Both the position numbers and the translations under genes were made by a program. Below, piece by piece: positions 38,401 to 48,380 of a stretch of DNA of 64,000 nt (position 1 is the stretch's first letter; each line of letters starts with the position of its first letter). This stretch comes from Pohlia nutans (Eukaryota; Streptophyta; Bryopsida; Bryales; Mniaceae), in NCBI GenBank assembly GCA_022496805.1, contig CM040088.1, forward strand, positions 4,960,001 through 5,024,000. The letters are read 5' to 3'. The notes under the pieces are model-generated. The model was not told where the DNA came from and searched no databases. It saw nothing but the letters and a program-made list of their open reading frames with translations.

Positions 38401-38824
38401 CGACGAAAACTGGAACCGAAGTGCTTTTCCAGTGATAGAGAACCTGCTTGTCCAGAATGTTGTGGGTGAGAATATCACGCAAGCAGGTCTCCTGTTGGGG
38501 CTGCCAGAGTCGCCTTTTCATGACATTCGCCTTGCCAACATCGCTCTTGAAGTCCGTTCTACGAAACATATTTGGGACTGCTCACAGGTGGCAGGATCCT
38601 ACTTCTTTGTGTTGCCACAGCCATGTCTGGAACTCACACGGGAGAAATTTCACTGTCTAGATAGGATCATCATTTTTCCTCAACAATTTTACTGTAAATA
38701 TATTCCACCTGATATTGCATGTGCAGGACGTAGAATATATTTCAGATTCATTGATCAGGCAGCAGAGTCAAGTTTTGAGCATACTTCAGATGCATGGGCC
38801 ACCAAAACCAATTTTGGTGCATAG
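35493..38824 (+). CDS. GH28 polygalacturonase-like protein, secreted
   Basis: Seven exons: 35493-35681, 36028-36291, 36417-36537, 36997-37171, 37421-37491, 37734-37936 and 38246-38824, all GT-AG; 533 aa. Exon 1 gives an N-terminal hydrophobic stretch (LRLMLFLLSCVG) fitting a signal peptide. The GH28 fold starts at SVSITDFGAVGDGKTLNT. The motifs NTDGIDP and GDDAISIK supply the catalytic aspartates, and RFKTS stands for the usual RIK. The usual GHG motif reads AGISFGSE, as I recall from the plant 'probable polygalacturonase' clade. The expected role is hydrolysis of pectic galacturonan in the cell wall. The body ends near LPQPCLEL, where relatives usually stop; here the frame runs about 60 residues further, so the C-terminus or a last intron is uncertain. 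The exon 2 acceptor could also be at 36004. Introns 3 and 6 each hold a MITE. Confidence 0.9.
36672..36913. mobile_element. TTAA-type MITE in intron 3 of the GH28 gene
   Basis: Ends CCCCTAAAGGACC and its exact inverse. TTAA lies on the left (36668-36671) and TTAC on the right (36914-36917). It lies wholly within intron 36538-36996. Same subfamily as 37989-38191 and 32385-32607. Confidence 0.85.
37989..38191. mobile_element. TTAA-type MITE in intron 6 of the GH28 gene
   Basis: Starts CCCCTAAAGGACCAAGGATT and ends GGCCCTTTAGGGG. TTAA lies on the left (37985-37988); the right flank TACG is decayed. It lies within intron 37937-38245, in the same orientation as the copy in intron 3. Confidence 0.85.
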
Positions 38825-39048
38825 TTAGCACGGTTGGGGTCCTGCATAATTTCACTTTTACAAACGTCACACGTGTACAAGTTTCACAATGTTGCATAGC
38901 TTATTTCAGCCATAGAGCAAAACTTCTTGATCTTCACACCTAACACAATGGAAAACCTTTAAGAATTTTCACATGTCACTCTCACAAGCTAATCAGTAAA
39001 TTTTTTAAAGCATGTCACTGAGCATCGATCACAAGGTGCCCATTATTT

Positions 39049-39872
39049 CCCCTGACTCTAAAACCCCCCCTCGATGTTAACCCTTAAACGTACCACTCCT
39101 TTGTAGGAAAGTCAAACTACACAATTTAGCCTTCAAGATTTATCAAAATATATTTTGTAATATTTTTCATGCATGGAATTGAATGTTTCCTATGAGTCTT
39201 GAAATTTTCAGATTTTTTTGATTTAATACGGCCTTTTTAACAAATTTTTAAGTCAAATACTTCAAAAAATATTTTTTATTACAAAAAAGCTTTAAAAAAT
39301 TAATATTTTTTTGGGAGCAGGTACAAATTACAATGGAGAATCACATGATATGTTTTCCATAGAAAAGTTTTATTTAAATTTTGAAATTCGAAAGGTGAAC
39401 ATCCTATGTAGTGTAATTCAAACCTTGAGCTACAAAGCTTGCACAAGCAATAAAATACTCAATAATTGGAATTTTTAAGATTTGAAAAGTGGAGTTCAAA
39501 CTAGACTTAATAAACTTCATTTTCTTAGTTGGGTGTATTAGCAACAAAAGTCGTCTTCAAGATCAAAATTGGGTTTGACCAACAAACGTCCAGAAACTAA
39601 ATGCCTGGACGTTTGGGGGTTAATGCAAGAGGACAAAAACTGTCCCCTATTTTGTACATGTAGGGGCCCACCTTAAAATTTAACCCCCTCTTCCAAGGGT
39701 TTAAAATACCTGAGAGGGTCCCCCTAAACCAATTTGGGGCCGTAGGCTCCAAATTTGCAAAAAGAATTGCCAAAAAAAGACCCTAGGATACCCAAAATGG
39801 AAATTTTAGAAAATGGGGCCCATGGGTGAACAGTGCTCGCATTATCGTCGAGGGGGGGATTTAGAGTCGGGG
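39049..39872. mobile_element. hAT-like MITE with 8-bp TSD, interrupted
   Basis: The left end CCCCTGACTCTAAAACCCCC is mirrored by the right end (inverse CCCCGACTCTAAATCCCCC), with a perfect 8-bp direct repeat CATTATTT at 39041-39048 and 39873-39880. The 8-bp target duplication suggests hAT. A TTAA element (39081-39619) has inserted near its left end; without it the host MITE is about 285 bp. Confidence 0.9.
39081..39619. mobile_element. TTAA-flanked MITE nested in the hAT-like MITE
   Basis: Starts CCCTTAAACGTACC; the inverse of its right end is CCCCCAAACGTCCAGG. TTAA lies on both sides (39077-39080 and 39620-39623). AT-rich and non-coding. Confidence 0.85.
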
Positions 39873-39880
39873 CATTATTT

Positions 39881-40233
39881 CCAGGTTGCTAGTCCCTTGG
39901 GCCATGGGCTTCTTATTGGACGTTAACAATTCGTTGCAACCACCTCTCTATTGCAACCACGTTAACGATTGCAATAGAGAGGTGGGCTTCTTATTGGACG
40001 TTAAGAACTCTCAAAAGAAGTTTGGATCGGACAGGAATGGAAACCCAACCTATGATCAAGAGGCTGTCAATTTCTTTTCGTAAAAAAAAAAAAAAACTAT
40101 ATTCTATTGCCTATTTTCAGCCCATTTCTTTGGACTCTCAACAAAGTTTGGACATTCAATCCCACGGCCTCTCGACTTGGAGAGCCATAGTGTAAAGCGG
40201 CCCGAAGATGGTAATGATCATACGCTTACATAC
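39881..40233. other. intergenic region with a MITE end
   Basis: Contains a short inverted repeat around AACCACCTCTCTATTGCAA (39939-39985) and an A15 tract at about 40082. CATAGTGTAAAGCGGCCC near 40187-40203 resembles the right end of a GGGCC-ended PIF MITE. Confidence 0.5.
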
Positions 40234-40661
40234 ATATCTCCTGTTCATGTGTCGACTTCTTGGACTTCATCCAAATCTCAACTCTCACAACAAATCGACA
40301 CTCGGTGATGTTCACACAGGTGAAAAAACAGTGCTCTTAATACACTTCGGAACAACTATGGACAAAGTGGACCTATAATATTTACCTACATTCTTCACAA
40401 CCAGGTCCCTCCTGCCTCTCAGCATGTCCCAAAACCATAGCCACTACCTCCGCCCATCCCAACACTGCCCATCCCGGATGCACGCACGGCGGTCGGCCCC
40501 CAGAACCCGCATCTCATCGTGCCCAAACCCATCACCCACTAAATGGAGGCAGATAGAAAAAGCTCAAAAGGACGCAAATCAACATGGACCGAATCAGCCC
40601 CAGAGTCCTTCAAACTACCAACAACCTCATCGCTGTCCCTTCTACGCTACCTGCACCTACT

Positions 40662-42212
40662 CTACCTGTCGTCTCCGTCTCCATCCCCATCGTCGTCTGC
40701 ATTGTCCAATTCCGCATCAGACGCACCTTCCCTCTCTGCGCCCCTGTTGTTCCCCTCCGACCCCTCGTCTCTCCTGTCCCCACCCGTATCATCATCTTCG
40801 TCGCTCTCCTCCAGACGATTCCCTGTATCCTGAACGCTGTGGGGCTCTTTCTCCAATCCCACGGAGTGAACAGGAGAGTCCACTACGTCTACTCTCTCAT
40901 CCTCACTCCCATCGTCCGAGTATTCTGCCAGCGTCGCCAACCCCTTCTGTAGCATCTCCTCGTATTCCCTGGCCGACTGTCTCACCACCTCCAGCTTTTC
41001 CATGTCCTTCATGTGTTCCAGATCGCTGCACTCCTTCACAAGTGCCCCTATCTCAGCTTCCGGGTACTGTATGTATGTTCGCCGACCTTTCTCGTCTGTC
41101 CCGTTCCTGTCCTCTTCCACAGGAGCCCCTCCTCTCCACGGTCTCGACTGTGGCGTCGGTGCCACTGCACTCTTGTCGTTTGCAGGTCTTCCTCTTTGAC
41201 CGCTCCCTTTCGGCCTTCCCACTACGCCTCCGTAAGCCCCTCTGCCCCGTTTCGCGCCCCTTCCGGCTCCTCGTTCCGGGGCACCCAGATTCGGGACCTT
41301 GCCGTCCAATATCACAGGGTCCGTTCTCGGATCCGCCAGCCATTGTATTTCGCTTCCGTCCATTGCCTTCAGATCCACCCACTCGTGACTCTCATCCTGA
41401 GTACCGCTGTAATATGCAAGGCAATGCAACATGTCCTCCTTGTTGTAATCTACAATCAACGCCTCGTAGTGTATGTTGTCTTCCGGCCACCTAATTCGGA
41501 GCTTCCGACCCACCCAGTTCTCAACACGCAAATCTGTGGACGGACCCGCACCCTTGTTATTCCTCCAACCCGTCGCCCCCCTCCCGCTGCCCACTCCCCC
41601 CCTGCCCGAAGGCGGCCCTGGGGTCCCAACGCCTCTGTTAGGTACCACAAGTGCATCGGCAACGCCTTTGCTCCGGGACTTCTTTCCGCTAGACAGCCCA
41701 CGTCCCCCCGAAGCTGAAGGTAGGCTCTGAGGTGCAGGTTTCAGCAGAGGGGCAGGGGGAGGGAGGATTTGACCAACATTGCCTACCTTTTGTCTTTTCC
41801 TACTTTGAGACACGGCAGGACTCGGGGAAGTGTCTCGATGGTGGAGGGGCATGCTAGGGTCCTCTCCCGTTTGTCTCCAAGTCCTAATCCTTCTAATCGT
41901 CTCATCATTTGAAACGTTTCCCAACATCTCTCTGTGCAGCTCGTCTTCCACTCTCAGCTCCTTCCTCATATTAGACATAAGCCCTTCCTTGGTCCAAGTA
42001 ATAACCTCCGATTGCGCACTGAACGCCCTGAGCAGGGAAAGGTACGCATCCAGCTCAAGCTCACGAATCTGCTGGTCAATGTGGAAGGAGTTCGACGGTT
42101 TTCCATTGCCACTGGGCCGACCCTTTCTAACACTCTGAGACCGAACCACCTGGGTAGGGGGGAGGTCGTCATCGTCCGTTCCATCGCTGTCCGACTGGTT
42201 GTACACCATCAT
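40662..42212 (-). CDS. EML: EMSY-LIKE protein (ENT + Agenet/Tudor), copy 1
   Basis: An uninterrupted 516-aa frame from the ATG at 42212 (MMVYNQSDSDGTDDDDLPP). The family start motif SDGTDDDDLPP supports this ATG over a frame extending 77 codons further upstream. Residues about 47-115 form an ENT domain (LELDAYLSLLRAFSAQSEVI, KELRVEDELHREML, IRRIRTWRQ). Residues about 231-285 form an Agenet/Tudor-like domain (NWVGRKLRIRWPEDNIHYEA, HEWVDL). A Gly/Arg-rich stretch with AT-hook-like RGRP motifs follows, then an acidic tail. EMSY-LIKE proteins are nuclear chromatin readers in plants, linked to histone-mark recognition and defence and flowering regulation. It differs from copy 2 at two residues (Ser/Pro at 25, Gly/Arg at 286). 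The absence of introns is unusual for this family as I know it. Confidence 0.92.
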   Translation of the reverse strand: MMVYNQSDSDGTDDDDLPPTQVVRSQSVRKGRPSGNGKPSNSFHIDQQIRELELDAYLSLLRAFSAQSEVITWTKEGLMSNMRKELRVEDELHREMLGNVSNDETIRRIRTWRQTGEDPSMPLHHRDTSPSPAVSQSRKRQKVGNVGQILPPPAPLLKPAPQSLPSASGGRGLSSGKKSRSKGVADALVVPNRGVGTPGPPSGRGGVGSGRGATGWRNNKGAGPSTDLRVENWVGRKLRIRWPEDNIHYEALIVDYNKEDMLHCLAYYSGTQDESHEWVDLKAMDGSEIQWLADPRTDPVILDGKVPNLGAPERGAGRGAKRGRGAYGGVVGRPKGSGQRGRPANDKSAVAPTPQSRPWRGGAPVEEDRNGTDEKGRRTYIQYPEAEIGALVKECSDLEHMKDMEKLEVVRQSAREYEEMLQKGLATLAEYSDDGSEDERVDVVDSPVHSVGLEKEPHSVQDTGNRLEESDEDDDTGGDRRDEGSEGNNRGAEREGASDAELDNADDDGDGDGDDR

Positions 42213-43230
42213 GCCAGTAGTTCCAATATTGATATATTCTTTTCGCAACTGCGTTACACAAGCGTCCACCACTGCGAGTGTTAGTACCAAGAGGGAAAAT
42301 AAAATCCTATGTGCGAGAAAAGTGTAGCGGGTAGAAACTTTCAGTGCATTAGGGTTGCAGCATTCCTCGGTGTGGCTGGATTCATCACTGGACAGGAAAT
42401 ACTTCTCAACAACACATGATATCGCTGAACGATGCTTAGCCAAATAGGAAGGAGGCTATGAGAAGAAAAATAAATAAAGAAAAGTGCGACGTGTGTCCAG
42501 TTCAGGCAACATCCGATGATCATGAAATTGCAAGCTCCTTGACGGTCCAATTAATTTCAGAAAGAGCGAAATCCTTGGCAACCAGCCAGCACTCCAGTAA
42601 CAAACAGTTCATGAGCCTGCGGAACGGGCGTTAAGCTCGAGAGTCCTGTCCTACAGAATTGCCAGTGATTTAGTTGTGTCGAAATTCGACTACTGGAGCG
42701 AAAAATCCTTGGGGGACATGAAACTTGAGAAGTCTTCCTGCAATACCGACAAACTAAGGAGAACCAAATCCCCGTTTCAAAAACCTGCGTCGCCAGGCTC
42801 GTAACGAGGGGGCAAAAAAAACTAAAAAATCCGTCGCAGCTTTTTAAGAATGCACATCCTCTCGCAAACTCCGCTCCGCAAGTCCTTCATAACGGACGAA
42901 TATAAAGAAAGAAGCGCAGGCTAGGGTTTGGTACCTCCAAGAGAGAAACAGCGCTAGCGAGGGCGACCGCCTCCTTGGACCTCACAGCACTTCCAAAGAC
43001 GGCGAGCGCTTCGCCAGCAACTACACGACCATCGACAGCCGCCCAGGACCACCGGAGTGAAGGGTGGCTTGTAGCACATACCTAGGGTTATTTTAAAGTG
43101 CAGAGGAGCTGATCAGTGATGGCGTAGTGCCCGAGACGACGGCGACGACGACGGTGCGAGCAGGGGCGAGCACGGCAACGTGCATTCGAGGGAGGGACAA
43201 TAACAACAACAAGCGGCGCAAGAGTTTTGA

Positions 43231-43261
<31 letters not shown>

Positions 43262-43330
43262 CAGCAGCGAGAGCAGCAAGGTCCGCCATAGCTGTGCCGG
43301 TTTCCGTTCTCCGAGCTCGGTTTCGTCCCC
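42213..43330 (-). promoter_or_regulatory. leader and promoter region of EMSY-LIKE copy 1
   Basis: Homologous to 56320-57830 but diverged beyond about 42400. It contains GGTACCAAACCCTAGCC-type sequence at about 42925-42945 (inverse strand). A short upstream open frame starts ATGGCGGACCTTG at about 43289, with an expanded GAC/GTC trinucleotide run (43212-43262) encoding poly-Thr. Leader splicing was not resolved. Confidence 0.6.
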
Positions 43331-43641
43331 CCGCTCATTTGCCACGTGGTCACCGGACCACCCGGTCGTCCGGTGGAACCCGTTCCCGCTGCGGGTGCCG
43401 GCAAGGTGCTTCTGGATGATATTCTGTGCGTTGGATGAGGTCCGCCCCTCGTTGCCCGTTTTTCGTGCCCCAGATCGCGCCATGAACACACATCGAAATA
43501 GTATGGTATTCTACTTGTGCACGTTCCATGGACTTGCTTGAGGTGATACATGAACAAATTGATTGGTTAGGGAGAAGTTGCCATGAAGTTTTGGGTTTGA
43601 GAACCTGCATACTTGATGACAAATTTTTCACCTCTTTTATC
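43331..43641. other. intergenic, no gene seen
   Basis: GC-rich to about 43480, then AT-rich. Open frames lack recognisable domains. Confidence 0.35.
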
Positions 43642-43645
43642 TTAA

Positions 43646-44185
43646 TCCCTAAATGACCGATCGACCATTTTCTAGTCGCAACTCAAACAACAGTGACTGC
43701 CCATGGTCAGAAAATGACATTTTTTGAGTTTTAATTTTTTGTCGAAATTGGGGGTAGAGATCATGTTCTAGTGTTGTTTGATGCATTTCATTTGCAATAT
43801 TGAGGTTCACTAAGGAATTTTTCAAAGACAAACACCTCAACAATGTCCTAGTGTTATAAAACTTTCTATTTTAAGAAAGTAATGATGTTCTCTCTTTTGA
43901 AATTTTTTCTTTTTAAAATTAGAATAGAATGTCTAGTTTTAACCAATCATAACAAATTTCAAATTCGAAAAATAAAAAGTGTAATTTTTGTGAATATTAA
44001 ATGGTAAATGATTCTAAATTCATTGAATGAGTGTCAAAAACATTTTTTGAAAGTTTGACGGTACAGATAATTACTAAACATCATGCTTTTCATATTCTCT
44101 TTTGGACCAAACTTCATTGAAGTTGTAGAAGTAACATTTTATAGCACATCTAGGTTTTGCCCTTACCCTTTTTGTAATTTAGGGG
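43646..44185. mobile_element. TTAA-flanked MITE
   Basis: Left end TCCCTAAATGACC; right end inverse CCCCTAAATTAC. TTAA lies on both sides (43642-43645 and 44186-44189). The inverse of GATGTGCTATAAAATG lies at 44135-44150, 35 bp from the right end. The right half matches 32612-32760. Confidence 0.8.
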
Positions 44186-44189
44186 TTAA

Positions 44190-44829
44190 AAGCTCACTTG
44201 AAATGTGGAACTTGGTCCCCCGAAGTCCTTAAAAATTTATCTTTCAGTAAGACTAGTGTGGCCCTGTGTCGTTGTCCCAAATGTTTCCCATGTTGCACAT
44301 GTCCTTTTTGCTCCCCGTGTACCCGTGTGTTCCCCAATGTTCCTAGTGTTTCTTGTGTTATTGTGTGTACCCCATATTCCTTGTATTCCTTGTGTTCCTC
44401 GTACTTTTTCTTTTGTTTTTTCTTTTGTTTTTTAGAATAATAAATTCATAATTTAATTCTATTTATGGTGACAAAAGTCGATTAAAAATCTATAACTTTC
44501 ACATTGTATGTTCAAAAACTACGAAACAACTTTTGTGCACCTCTACTCATTGAGAGCTTTTCAACAATGCCAGGAATGACATCAAAAACCCTATATTCCA
44601 TTTTTCATAATTTAATCCAATTTATAGTGACGAATTTGTTTAAAAATCCATAACTCTCGCAACATAGATTCAAATGCAACGAAACCAACTCCGTGCACCC
44701 CTCCACCTCAAGAGTCAAGTTAGATTGGACAACTTCGTATTGAACTTGAATTTCCACGTTAGATCTTGAAAAGGTCCACGTCATCCTAAACCAATCACAA
44801 GATGACGTGTGACGCTTTTAACAATATTA
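44190..44829. other. gene-free spacer
   Basis: No gene or bounded repeat recognised. A short pyrimidine-rich stretch lies at about 44240-44430. Confidence 0.35.
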
Positions 44830-45085
44830 AACACCCATTTCGTTAAAAGTGCACATGCCCCTCTAAAATTGCACATTGCAAATTTTTGGTAGAACAGTGT
44901 ATGAATGAGAAAAGCATAAATGTGCTCTGGAAATATATGCCAAAAAACAATGTAATTCTTGAATTAAACCATTGGTAAAGTTTGACCTCCATGCAATTAT
45001 TTAAGTTTTTTCAAATTATGTTTTTAGATTTTTTAGAATTTAGGTTTATGCTTTTGGAGTGTTGTAGATTTTATATGTTTTCATG

Positions 45086-45650
45086 TATATACTATATGCC
45101 TAACCCTCCACTAGTACAAATTTTGTCTGATGTGACATTCATTAATGACTAAATGTTTGTTGTGACTTGTCTGTAGTGATTCAAAATTAATTTTGAGTCA
45201 CTAAAGACAAGTCACTGGAACGGATATTTAGTTATAAAAGACTTATCACATTGAACAAGATTTCTACTAGGGTCCATCACTTGCAATTATTGTGTAAACT
45301 ACTAAGTGATGGGGTTAAACATACGCATAACTTCTATCACTTTAACTAATTTTTGAAACACCAAGTAATGGGAGGTTAATAGGTTATGCGTATGTCCAAC
45401 ACTCCAACACTTGGAATTAAAAATAATTATTATAGTGATTTAGGGGGTTAGACATATGCCTAATCCCCCAAAAACTGCATCTAATAGCAAAACATAATAT
45501 CAGAGCCGAGGTATACATATGCTAACTTTGAAATACTTGGATGTCATAGGAAAATAAAATATCAGAGGGTTAGGCATATGCCTAACCCCCCAAACTTTTA
45601 CAATTTTCAACAAAATAAAATGTCTGAGAGTAAGGCACATGCCGATCCTT
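45086..45650. repeat. dispersed CATATG palindromes, left part
   Basis: Degenerate palindromes of the type GGTTAGGCATATGCCTAACC occur at about 45090, 45308, 45385, 45448, 45566 and 45625, separated by AT-rich spacers. Confidence 0.75.
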
Positions 45651-45979
45651 CGCTCACTCCTTCACTCACTCACCGCTCACAAAACCTTCACGACCGATGA
45701 TTTACCTCTCACCAGCCACCTCGAACGATAAGGTCCCTACACAAGCATTCCTCCAGACGAGATATGCCTAAACGAAGCACTCACCGGTCTCCGTGCTTGA
45801 GAGTAGGCATAACAGCTCGTTGTATGTTGAGATGTCTGCACACAACTGCCAGTCTTCAGAAAAATAAACGAGAGAGAGTTTATCATTCAAACGTTTAAGC
45901 ATATGCGTGCCATACATGTCTTGTAGCACCGGAGCGCATGACATGACAGTGAATCTATAGCAGTCGATTCTCTGAATAA

Positions 45980-46150
45980 CCCCTACAGGACCAAGCATTC
46001 ATGGTTTTAAAATGACAAATTCAATTGATGTTATTGTGAAAAATCAATAATTCAGATGGGACCAAATTCTCTATCAACCAAATTAGTGAATCATTGCTTG
46101 TGTTGGTGAAGAAGAAAATGAATTTTATCAAAAGAAAGTTGTACCTCTCT
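45980..46150. mobile_element. truncated TTAA-type MITE inside the larger element
   Basis: Starts CCCCTACAGGACCAAGCATT and follows the interior order of 36672-36913 up to the AAAAGAAAGTTG region, then stops. The left tetranucleotide is ATAA; no right end is found. Confidence 0.6.
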
Positions 46151-47160
46151 AAGATCGGCCGCTCGTCATTCCAGGTAATCCGTTTCGGTGTCGACGTTCT
46201 CTGCAGGAGCCGCCTTCACCGTCCGCCCTCACCGCCTGCCATTGCAACCCTAAACTTGCACTTTGCATTGTCAAAACCTCAGCTTCAGGGAGCCACCGAC
46301 ATTCAGGGCCATTGCCATCACTACTGTGAGCTCATTGGTACGTGAATCCAATGCCGAAAAAACGATAACTGATTGCGGCACTTCAATTCTCCGCTCATAG
46401 CCTGATTCTGCAGAAGGTGCGGACGAGCAGATGAGCAGGGTGAGAACACACTCGAACACAAACAGACAAACCCTAATTTCGTCGGGTTCAGGTTTCTGAA
46501 GCCGAGATACACAGGCTGCCTGGCATAGAAGACAGCACAGCTGCTGCATCCATCGATTTCGAGCAAACCTGCAGATATGGGCTTCCTGTACGCTACCTCT
46601 GCCCTCACCCATTAGAGCCAACTAACGGATCGTTTCCCAATCAAGTAGCTGACGCAGATGATCCGCTATCCGCAGGTGGTTCATGCCGATCTCTGCGCCG
46701 GGTTCAGGAGCACCAGGAGCACAGTAGCAGCAGGAGCGCTCACTCACCTCCCTCACCTCCAAATGCAGGAAGCGCTCACTCACCTCCCTCACCTCCGAAT
46801 GCAGGAAGCCATCGCCGAATGCAGTCCAGTCCCGAATGCAGGAAGCCATCGCCATCGACAGAAGGAGCGCAGGAGCCATTGAGCGCATGAGCGACAGGAG
46901 GAGCGCAGGAGCGCCGGGTTCAGCCATCGCCATCGGGTTTAGCCATCGCCATCGAATTCAGCCATCGCCATCGGTACAGGCAGGGTCGAGGGACCCCTTC
47001 TGCGTCACGGACCCCTGCCGCCTACGTGTATCCCCCAGCCTTTTTTTATTTTGAAAATCTTCTTTATTTTTATTTTGGCCAACGTGTACCCCCTGCCGCC
47101 TACGTGTACCCCCCTTTTGCTGCATTTCCGCATTTCGGGGGCCCCAGGTTTTCCGGGGCA
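46150..47160. other. GC-rich segment within the element, possible captured host DNA
   Basis: Abruptly GC-rich compared with both sides. It contains a 34-bp near-direct repeat (CTCACTCACCTCCCTCACCT twice at 46738-46800), several GCCATCGCCATCG copies at 46807-46980, and GCCGCCTACGTGTA twice near 47018-47110. Several open frames run through it but none has a recognisable domain. It may derive from a gene leader or first exon. Confidence 0.4.
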
Positions 47161-48380
47161 CCTCCGAAAAAAAAATTGGGGTCATAGTTAGGCATATGCC
47201 TAACCCCCCCTCCAATCACTTGCAATTATTTTCCAAAATACCAAGTGATGGGGCTAGACATTTGCCTTATCCCCCATCATTTTGATTATTTTAAAAATTC
47301 CTAGTATTGGGGGTCAAGCATACGCCTAACCCCTATCATTTGTATGATTTGTTAAATTACCAAGTGATGGAAGGGTTAGGCGTATGCCTAACCCCTATCA
47401 CTTCAATTAATTTTTGAAATTGCAAGTAATGAGGGTTAGGCGTATGCCTAACCCCTATTACTTCAATTAATTTTTGAAATTGCAAGTAATGAGGGTTAGG
47501 CATATGCCTAACCCCCCAATCATTTGCAATTATTTTTTAAAATATCAAGTGATGGGGTTAGGCATATGCCTTATCCCTATCATTTTGATTATTTTTTAAA
47601 ATTCCTAGTGTTGGGAGTCAAGCACACGCTTAATCCCTATCATTTGTATTATTTGTTAAAATACCAAGTTATGGAACGGTTAAACATATGCATAACCCCT
47701 ATCACTTCAATTATTATTTAAATTTGCAAGTGATGGAGGTTAGGCAAACACCTGACCCCATCACTTTGATTAATTTGAAAAGAAATAAACAGTGGAAGGT
47801 TAGGCATATGTCTAAACCCCTCCCCCCAATACTTGGAATTTTCAAAAATAATTGTAGTGATAGGGGTTTAGGCGTATGCCTAACCCTTTTATGTTTATTT
47901 TCTTGAAACATTAGCGCGATGGTTTCAATGCACATGAATGTAAGTATTTCCCAAAGTTTGATCTATGGTTTGATGGAGAAGGTAGGAATACACGTGAAGA
48001 AGTTCCAAATATTGATGTAGAAGGGAGGAAAACGTATCAATTGGACCAGATGAAATATTTGGTGGCCCTTCAACAATTTCAAATGCAATAGGTCTCGATG
48101 ATCAAGCTCATGTTGAAGTTATAGCTGGGTTAAATGTTGCTTGAGGAGTTTATCAATAGATCATCTTTTATTCCATTTGGGAAAAATGTATTTAGCTTAG
48201 GTTTGAGAAATACTAAATCACAATCTTAAAAGACTACTTGGTAATAGATTTTATGTAGTAGTGAGATGTAATTATTTTGTAACGTTGCAAGTTATGAAAG
48301 GTTATGCATATTTCTATCCGTCTCAAAAACTTAATTGACAATTACAAGTGATGACAATTAGGCATATGCCTAACCCTTTT
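47160..48380. repeat. ~60-bp palindromic array with GGTTAGGC arms
   Basis: Palindromes of the form GGTTAGGCATATGCCTAACC recur at about 47187, 47375, 47434, 47494, 47557, 47617, 47679, 47738, 47799 and 47867, with a last one near 48357. Spacing is mostly 59-63 bp. Spacers also mirror each other around CCCCTATCACTT and AAGTGATGGGG. Two adjacent units (about 47375-47495) are almost identical. Confidence 0.9.

Larger units (their letters stand above)
40234..43330 (-). repeat. left arm of the EMSY-LIKE inverted duplication
   Basis: Position x here pairs with 100043 - x in the right arm without gaps from 40234 to about 42395 (about 2.16 kb, only about six differences seen). Beyond that, the flank to about 43330 is still recognisably homologous to 56320-57640 but diverged, with many substitutions and indels. 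The outer edge at 40234 coincides with the motif ATATCTCCTG in both arms. Confidence 0.9.

Noticed and set aside
40082..40096. A15 tract as the poly(A) tail of a retrocopied EMSY-LIKE gene
   Set aside because: It is on the wrong strand for copy 1, lies outside the duplicated arm, and has no counterpart next to copy 2.
40424..41494. Long open frame (356 codons) antisense to EMSY-LIKE copy 1, and its mirror at 58549-59619
   Set aside because: It is the shadow of the GC-rich EMSY-LIKE coding strand, with low-complexity Pro/Ser/Arg composition and no domain. The sense frame has clear ENT and Agenet domains.
47187..47900. Interstitial telomere repeats (TTAGGC or TTTAGGG)
   Set aside because: TTAGGC occurs only once per arm of a palindrome, not as tandem hexamers. 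The plant telomere unit TTTAGGG is not tandemly repeated here.
47160..48380. CRISPR array
   Set aside because: The units are palindromes with AT-rich near-repeated spacers, inside a eukaryotic transposon. No unique spacers and no cas genes.
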